The notes beneath the pieces were generated by a model, which made no database searches, was not told the origin of the DNA, and was given only the letters and a program-made list of their open reading frames with translations. Below are positions 59,461 to 64,000 of a DNA stretch of 64,000 nt, piece by piece. The stretch is from Wuchereria bancrofti. Its lineage: Eukaryota; Nematoda; Chromadorea; Rhabditida; Onchocercidae. The position numbers and the translations under genes are program-made. The DNA is taken from contig SSBO01000003.1 in assembly GCA_005281725.1 (NCBI GenBank), positions 6,740,722-6,804,721 of the forward strand, in the 5' to 3' direction. Each line of letters begins with the position of its first letter. Position 1 is the first letter of the stretch.

Positions 59461-62400
59461 ATGGCTGATTTATTTGCTAATATCGATTTGAAGAAAGCTG
59501 ATGGTACGGTAAAGAAAGGAAGTGATGCACTGGCTGTAAGTCTTCTAATGTTTCCTTTTAAAATAATTTTTCTAGAAATATACAAATGAGGAATAACGTT
59601 TGCGAAAACAGAAAGTTAGTAACATCAAATTATTATTTTCTATCTGCAAGGGTCTTTTTCCTTTAAATAGCGCTGCACAAAGCTATTCTCAGAATATCAT
59701 TATTTCAGAACAAAAAAGTTGTGGCATTATATTTCTCAGCACATTGGTGCCCAAAGTGCCGACAGTTTACACCGGTCTTAAAAGTGATTTCTAAATTTCC
59801 GATTTTCAAAATCACCCTAGATTGTTACAAAATTGATAGGGCTTCAGGGATTGTAAATTTCAGATTATCATAATTTGGTTCAAACATATCAAGAGGATTA
59901 AGTGAAGAAGAAAGAAATAAATCGAATCTACATTGTGATGGAAAAGAATGTTATTGGAGATTCAGAAGTCAGTTGGGAAACTGAAGGCAGTTTACATCTA
60001 ATTTATCTTCCAAGACACAATCTCATAACCAAAATCCTCATACAGTGGGAATAAAGGGAATATGTGATACCGGAATTGCCCACAACTGTCAGAATTGAGA
60101 ATAGAATTCCGGGTACAGAGGTAGAACTAAAGTCAGGCAAGATTGAGCAAATGTATGTTTTGTAAAAGGTAAAAAAACAAAGCCGTTCAAGCTTAGTCTC
60201 GGTTATGCTTAGTCTTCCAGAAACTTGAATCAAAAAGATTCCGAACATTCACACATACTGAGGTGGATTATCTGGATTCTCTATCAAAATACACTGGCAT
60301 AACTAAAAGAAAGATAGTATTCATATGTTTCACAAAAAGAATTATGAAACATTTGCACTTAAAGTTCAGAAAATTTATCTGCCGAAAGTTTTCTGCACAT
60401 ATTAAAGAAGATTCACTGCTAGACGAAGTTATCAGTAAACTAGTCTTGAGGATACTGCTAACCAACTACAATTAATTTTCAAGGCCATTAAGATCACTAA
60501 CACAAGCGTTGAAGGAACAGATTCCTAACTGCTAACGACAACATACTAATTAAGTATTAAGAAAAATTTATTAAGTATTAGTTAATCTTGAATCTCAAAG
60601 TCTTGGATACATTTTGGGGAATATGGAGAAATGAATATTCAACCATTCAGAAAGAAGACATTTCTCGAGAAATATAGGGATGGAATATCGCACAAGCAAG
60701 AAATCGTGTTAGTCGTCGATGAGCGGAATGCTCCTGCCTGTGTGAAGATTGGCGAAGATAAACGAAATTAAGAAGGGAAGTAAGAACAGAGGTGTCACAT
60801 GGAAGACCTCTTCTTTAATAGACCAGTGAATATGCTGTGTCCTCTAGAAATCAACGATGAAGAAAATTCAAAAAATCAATCGACAGCGTTCGACAAATCA
60901 GTTAATGGAATTGATGAATAAGAGGAACGCTATCGCTCTGCGAACTGGAAATGCTATAAAAGGTCGAATTTTAATAGGACCATAGGTGAATTTTAATATG
61001 AATAGCTAGCTTGTTTTTAATTTTATTTCTCTTTTAATTTTAGCTATTTCCATAATATCAGTTCAAGCAAAAACAACGTAAAACTTAAATGAGTATTTGG
61101 CATTACATTCAAAAAATGAAATTGTGAAAAAATTACAAGGCGAAATTTGACAATATCCACATCCTGGATTCCACATATCAATACTTGCGATCAAATGCAA
61201 CAAAATTACGCGAAAATTTAGGTATTAAAAATCTTTCTTAGATTATCACTATTTTGATCAAATTATTTCTACAATATCTTATATTTATATAGAAATTTAG
61301 ATAATGAAAGGGAAATAGATGGAATAACTTTAAAGTAAATCTCACCAAGCAAGTGGATAATGTTTGTGCAGGAGAGAGAAAAACAACCACAATTCTCTAT
61401 TATTAATCTATACCGACAGCTAATAATTTTGCAGATTGACAGCTAAGTAAGCTAACAATTTTGTAGATTATCTGCGAATATGAAGTGAAGAAGAAATAAA
61501 TTGATGGGAAAATTAAGTAAAAGATTTAAATGAATCAAATTAAATGATTGCCAAAGAGCAGCTGGAATTTAGCTTGTCGATACTAACAAACTAAGACAAA
61601 AGGTTTAAATCTTTTTATAGTGGACATTATCTTACAACAAGCACATGATTACTGCACTATTTATCGGATAGTCTTTACTCTTCATGTAGTAAATATAGTA
61701 AATTTCTAAAAGTTTGCTTATTCCTAGAGTGTAGAAATATTCGCTTTAGATTCTGTGATGTCCGGAAGTATCTCATCAATTTCGAAGGCACTTTCTCTAT
61801 AGTATGTTTGAAGTGGCAGTTGATTACGGAAGTCAAATAAATACCTAAGATAAAACCTAATTTGTTCAATTTTTGAAGCCGAATTAAAGTGACATAATTT
61901 TGCAGCATTTGTTTGAGAAAGCATCGTGAAATGAGACAGTGAAGGCTATCACTTCTGTATCAGTATAAAACATTATAAAAATTGGTATTATTCTGTGTGG
62001 GAATGAGTTAGCCGATTTTCTGTGAAACCGACCTGAATCTCCAAAATTAGTTTTATGTGTAAAATAATTATCTCTCTGATATATTCAGGAATTTTATGAA
62101 GAAGTAGACGATGATCAATTTGAAATAGTATTTGTCTCATTGGACCATTCCGAGGAAGATTTGAATAACTATGTGAAAGAATCACATGGCGATTGGTATC
62201 ATGTCCCTTTTGGTTCCAGTGAAATCGAGTTTGTTTTTGGAAGAGATTTTTTTCCATGCTTGGTGACAGAAGGTTGAAAATAGAATTGCTTACTTTTAAA
62301 AAAATATAAAATAGCCTACATGACACTTTTATCTGCCTCGGGAGCTTCTTTGTCGAGTGAGCTTGTCGGTTCTGAAATTCATATAAAAGCAATTTTCTTA

Positions 62401-62891
62401 GCGAACTTCTCCTCTTATTGTCATTTTATTTTGAGAAAACTAAAAAATAAATATGAAGTTGCCGGAATTCCTATGCTTATTGTGATTAAATCCGATGGTA
62501 ACGTCATCACCAAAAATGGCCGAGCTGACGTTTCGGTAAGCTTTTGTTTTGCTTGATATTAGATGCAGGATTTTGATTATGGAAAATTTCGTCGAAATCT
62601 TGTTTCTAAATGGTAGGAAATACTATAAACACCCAAGCTTAACTCTTTGAGAACTTTATTTCTGTATCTTACAGTTGAGTACACTGATCCTTACTAAGAT
62701 TATCTTCATACTCACGAAGAGGGTATTCAAGGAGAGCAGCTTACAATCATCGTAAATTAAAATATTATCAATAGAAAGTGGCTATATCAAAAAAAAATGT
62801 TTTCCATTGCAATAAAAGTGCTTTCAAAAAATGTTTCATGCAACGCAAAGCACCACCGCAAACGCTTTCAAGCTGGTTAGCAGCAGCGTAG
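59461..62891 (+). CDS. Nucleoredoxin/tryparedoxin-like thioredoxin-fold protein
   Basis: A single-domain thioredoxin-fold protein (thioredoxin_8 type), probably a cytosolic disulphide reductase. Exons 59461-59535, 59709-59783, 62089-62228 and 62436-62535 are in phase with canonical sites. The proposed last exon, 62775-62891, also fits in phase 0 after CAATAG and ends QTLSSWLAAA, giving about 168 residues. Signals: ANIDLKKADGT, VVALYFSAHWCPKCRQFTPVL (active-site Cys39 and Cys42), EFYEEVDDDQFEIVFVSLD, HGDWYHVPF, and cis-Pro loop VAGIPMLIVIKSDG. The active site is WCPKC, not the more usual WCPPC or WCPAC. The start of the last exon (KVAISKKNVFHCNK) does not look like the family and may be wrong or degraded. 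Intron 2 is 2.3 kb because it carries a retrotransposon remnant. Confidence 0.9.
59885..60960 (+). mobile_element. Decayed BEL/Pao-type LTR retrotransposon, integrase region
   Basis: In the sense direction of the host gene, broken frames show LPRHNLITKILIQ, GIAHNCQN, an R-rich VP-RGR-like stretch, a VDYLDSLSKYTGI-like segment at 60263 onwards (first catalytic Asp region), and RPVNMLCPLEIND at about 60810. These fall in the order of the zinc-binding, core and C-terminal parts of BEL/Pao integrases. Stops and frameshifts are frequent, so it is non-functional. No LTRs, gag or reverse transcriptase were recognised. It is placed inside intron 2 of the nucleoredoxin-like gene. Confidence 0.65.
61616..61692 (+). 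repeat. Left arm of a perfect 77-bp inverted repeat
   Basis: Identical, as reverse complement, to 63924-64000. It lies in intron 2 of the nucleoredoxin-like gene, 0.65 kb after the BEL/Pao remnant. Outer homology stops at the TATAG end here; the right copy cannot be followed because the window ends. Confidence 0.95.
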
Positions 62892-63923
62892 TGTGGGTTG
62901 AACGAAATAATCTATTGGTATTTCTACTATCACTTTCTGCTATTTCGAATGTTCAAAAGAATTTTTCCTCCGATTTTATCATATAGTTTATGGTAGTAAA
63001 ATGAAAATTTCTGGCTCAGCGTTCTTCTTTGTAATTCATTTGCTGTGCTGATAAAAAACACTTTCTGCTGCGTCTTATTCATGCTTGTGATAAAACTTTC
63101 TGATGCTATGCAGAGAAAACACTGTCCGATTTCATCTTACTGTCATTTATTTAGTTCTTACGATTGAAAATAACTGTCAGGAGAGATACAATTCCTTATG
63201 TATTAACCGGTATATATATATATATATATATTTCAAGAAACATAGGAGAAGATATTGTTGACAAAGGGAACAAAAACGAATTTTTAAACAGGTCGAAAGA
63301 GGGTTAATCGCAAAGTGGTACCTAATTATGGAAATATAGTACATAAGGAATTTCACAGTAACAGAGCGTATAATACCTCTGCCCTTAAAGCAAGTAAAGG
63401 GAACATTAATGAAATGAAAAGATTTGTGCTGGACGTGTAATACATATTGAACGACAGACTAAAACATGAATAATAAATACGGTTCACTAAATACTAAATT
63501 TTTTACTAACCTATTTCATTCCATAGAACAATACTAGTGCTGGCTACATATTTTCTGCTTTCCCTTATTATAAAACTGTGATGTTTTCCGTCACAAACTC
63601 TTTTAACAATTATAAAGTTTGTGTTTAGTTGCATCTAACTTATACCTGTCGGAAAAACCAAATTATAATAATATGTCGAAATCCATAAGAGTAAAGATTG
63701 TCTCCATTAAATATTCATTAGACAAATTGTATCTCATAAAAGCAATCATTCATCTAACACTCATCTTCCAACTGTACTGAGCTTACCTGTATTACCTTTA
63801 CGGTTATTAACAAGGAATGTGTGCATTGCAAATTGTTTCTTCGTTCTAAACCAATTCTGCTTGCAATGTGGAAATACTGTAGAGATTTTCTAATCTAACA
63901 GTCAGTGTTAAAATCCAACTCTC
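62892..63923. other. 3' flank of the nucleoredoxin-like gene
   Basis: AT-rich, no gene recognised; a (TA)n run lies at 63211-63230. Confidence 0.45.
63211..63230. repeat. (TA)10 microsatellite
   Basis: Ten TA units preceded by CCGG. Confidence 0.95.
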
Positions 63924-64000
63924 TTACTACATGAAGAGTAAAGACTATCCGATAAATAGTGCAGTAATCATGTGCTTGTTGTAAGATAATGTCCACTATA
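63924..64000 (-). repeat. Right arm of the 77-bp inverted repeat, reaching the window edge
   Basis: Exact reverse complement of 61616-61692. May continue beyond the window. Confidence 0.95.

Noticed and set aside
61675..61924. Two overlapping minus-strand frames next to the 77-bp repeat
   Set aside because: Considered as more retrotransposon coding sequence, but no retroelement motif could be recognised.
61988..62392. 134-codon open frame on the minus strand
   Set aside because: Antisense shadow of the well-supported nucleoredoxin-like exon 62089-62228.

Overview
This is nuclear DNA of a nematode, most likely a spirurid/filarial worm. It is AT-rich, has many short introns with (T)nCAG acceptors, and encodes proteins that read like nematode family members (LEC-1-type tandem galectin, CYP-3/7-type cyclophilin, 118-residue LGG-1). 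Several genes have a strong T-rich acceptor just 5' of the ATG, which suits spliced-leader trans-splicing. The species cannot be fixed from sequence alone. All exon coordinates were derived by hand from reading frame, splice-site consensus and phase agreement.

Layout. 0.6-7.9 kb, minus: a GPI ethanolamine-phosphate transferase of PIGG type, whose exon set closes in phase from a proposed first exon to the stop. 9.0-11.6 kb (perhaps to 14.6 kb), minus: LEC-1-type galectin with two carbohydrate-recognition domains (CRDs). 17.4-19.4 kb, minus: cyclophilin A-like isomerase. 24.2-26.9 kb, plus: a second, divergent tandem-repeat galectin. 28.4-33.3 kb, minus: acetylcholinesterase with complete triad, choline-binding Trp and acyl pocket, and a hydrophobic C-terminal tail on its own exon. 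33.3-41.3 kb: gene desert with simple repeats. 41.3-43.7 kb, minus: AIP-like FKBP/TPR co-chaperone. 45.5-51.1 kb, plus: Topors-like RING E3 ligase. 55.1-56.4 kb, plus: lgg-1 (GABARAP). 59.5-62.9 kb, plus: nucleoredoxin/tryparedoxin-like protein with a decayed BEL/Pao retrotransposon in intron 2.

The genes are unrelated housekeeping or secretory-pathway genes, each apparently with its own promoter; I see no operon. One loose link is that PIGG modifies GPI anchors and the acetylcholinesterase tail looks like a GPI-attachment signal.

I found no convincing wholly new biological system. The observations most worth checking are: the acetylcholinesterase donor that overlaps an in-frame stop and so may switch soluble and membrane-anchored forms; three GC-AG introns (two in PIGG, one in AIP); several high-identity fold-back structures (a 60-nt hairpin, a 157-bp element, a 372-bp pair, and a perfect 77-bp inverted pair whose right arm ends at the window edge); and a TCACGTGA element 64 bp upstream of the lgg-1 ATG.
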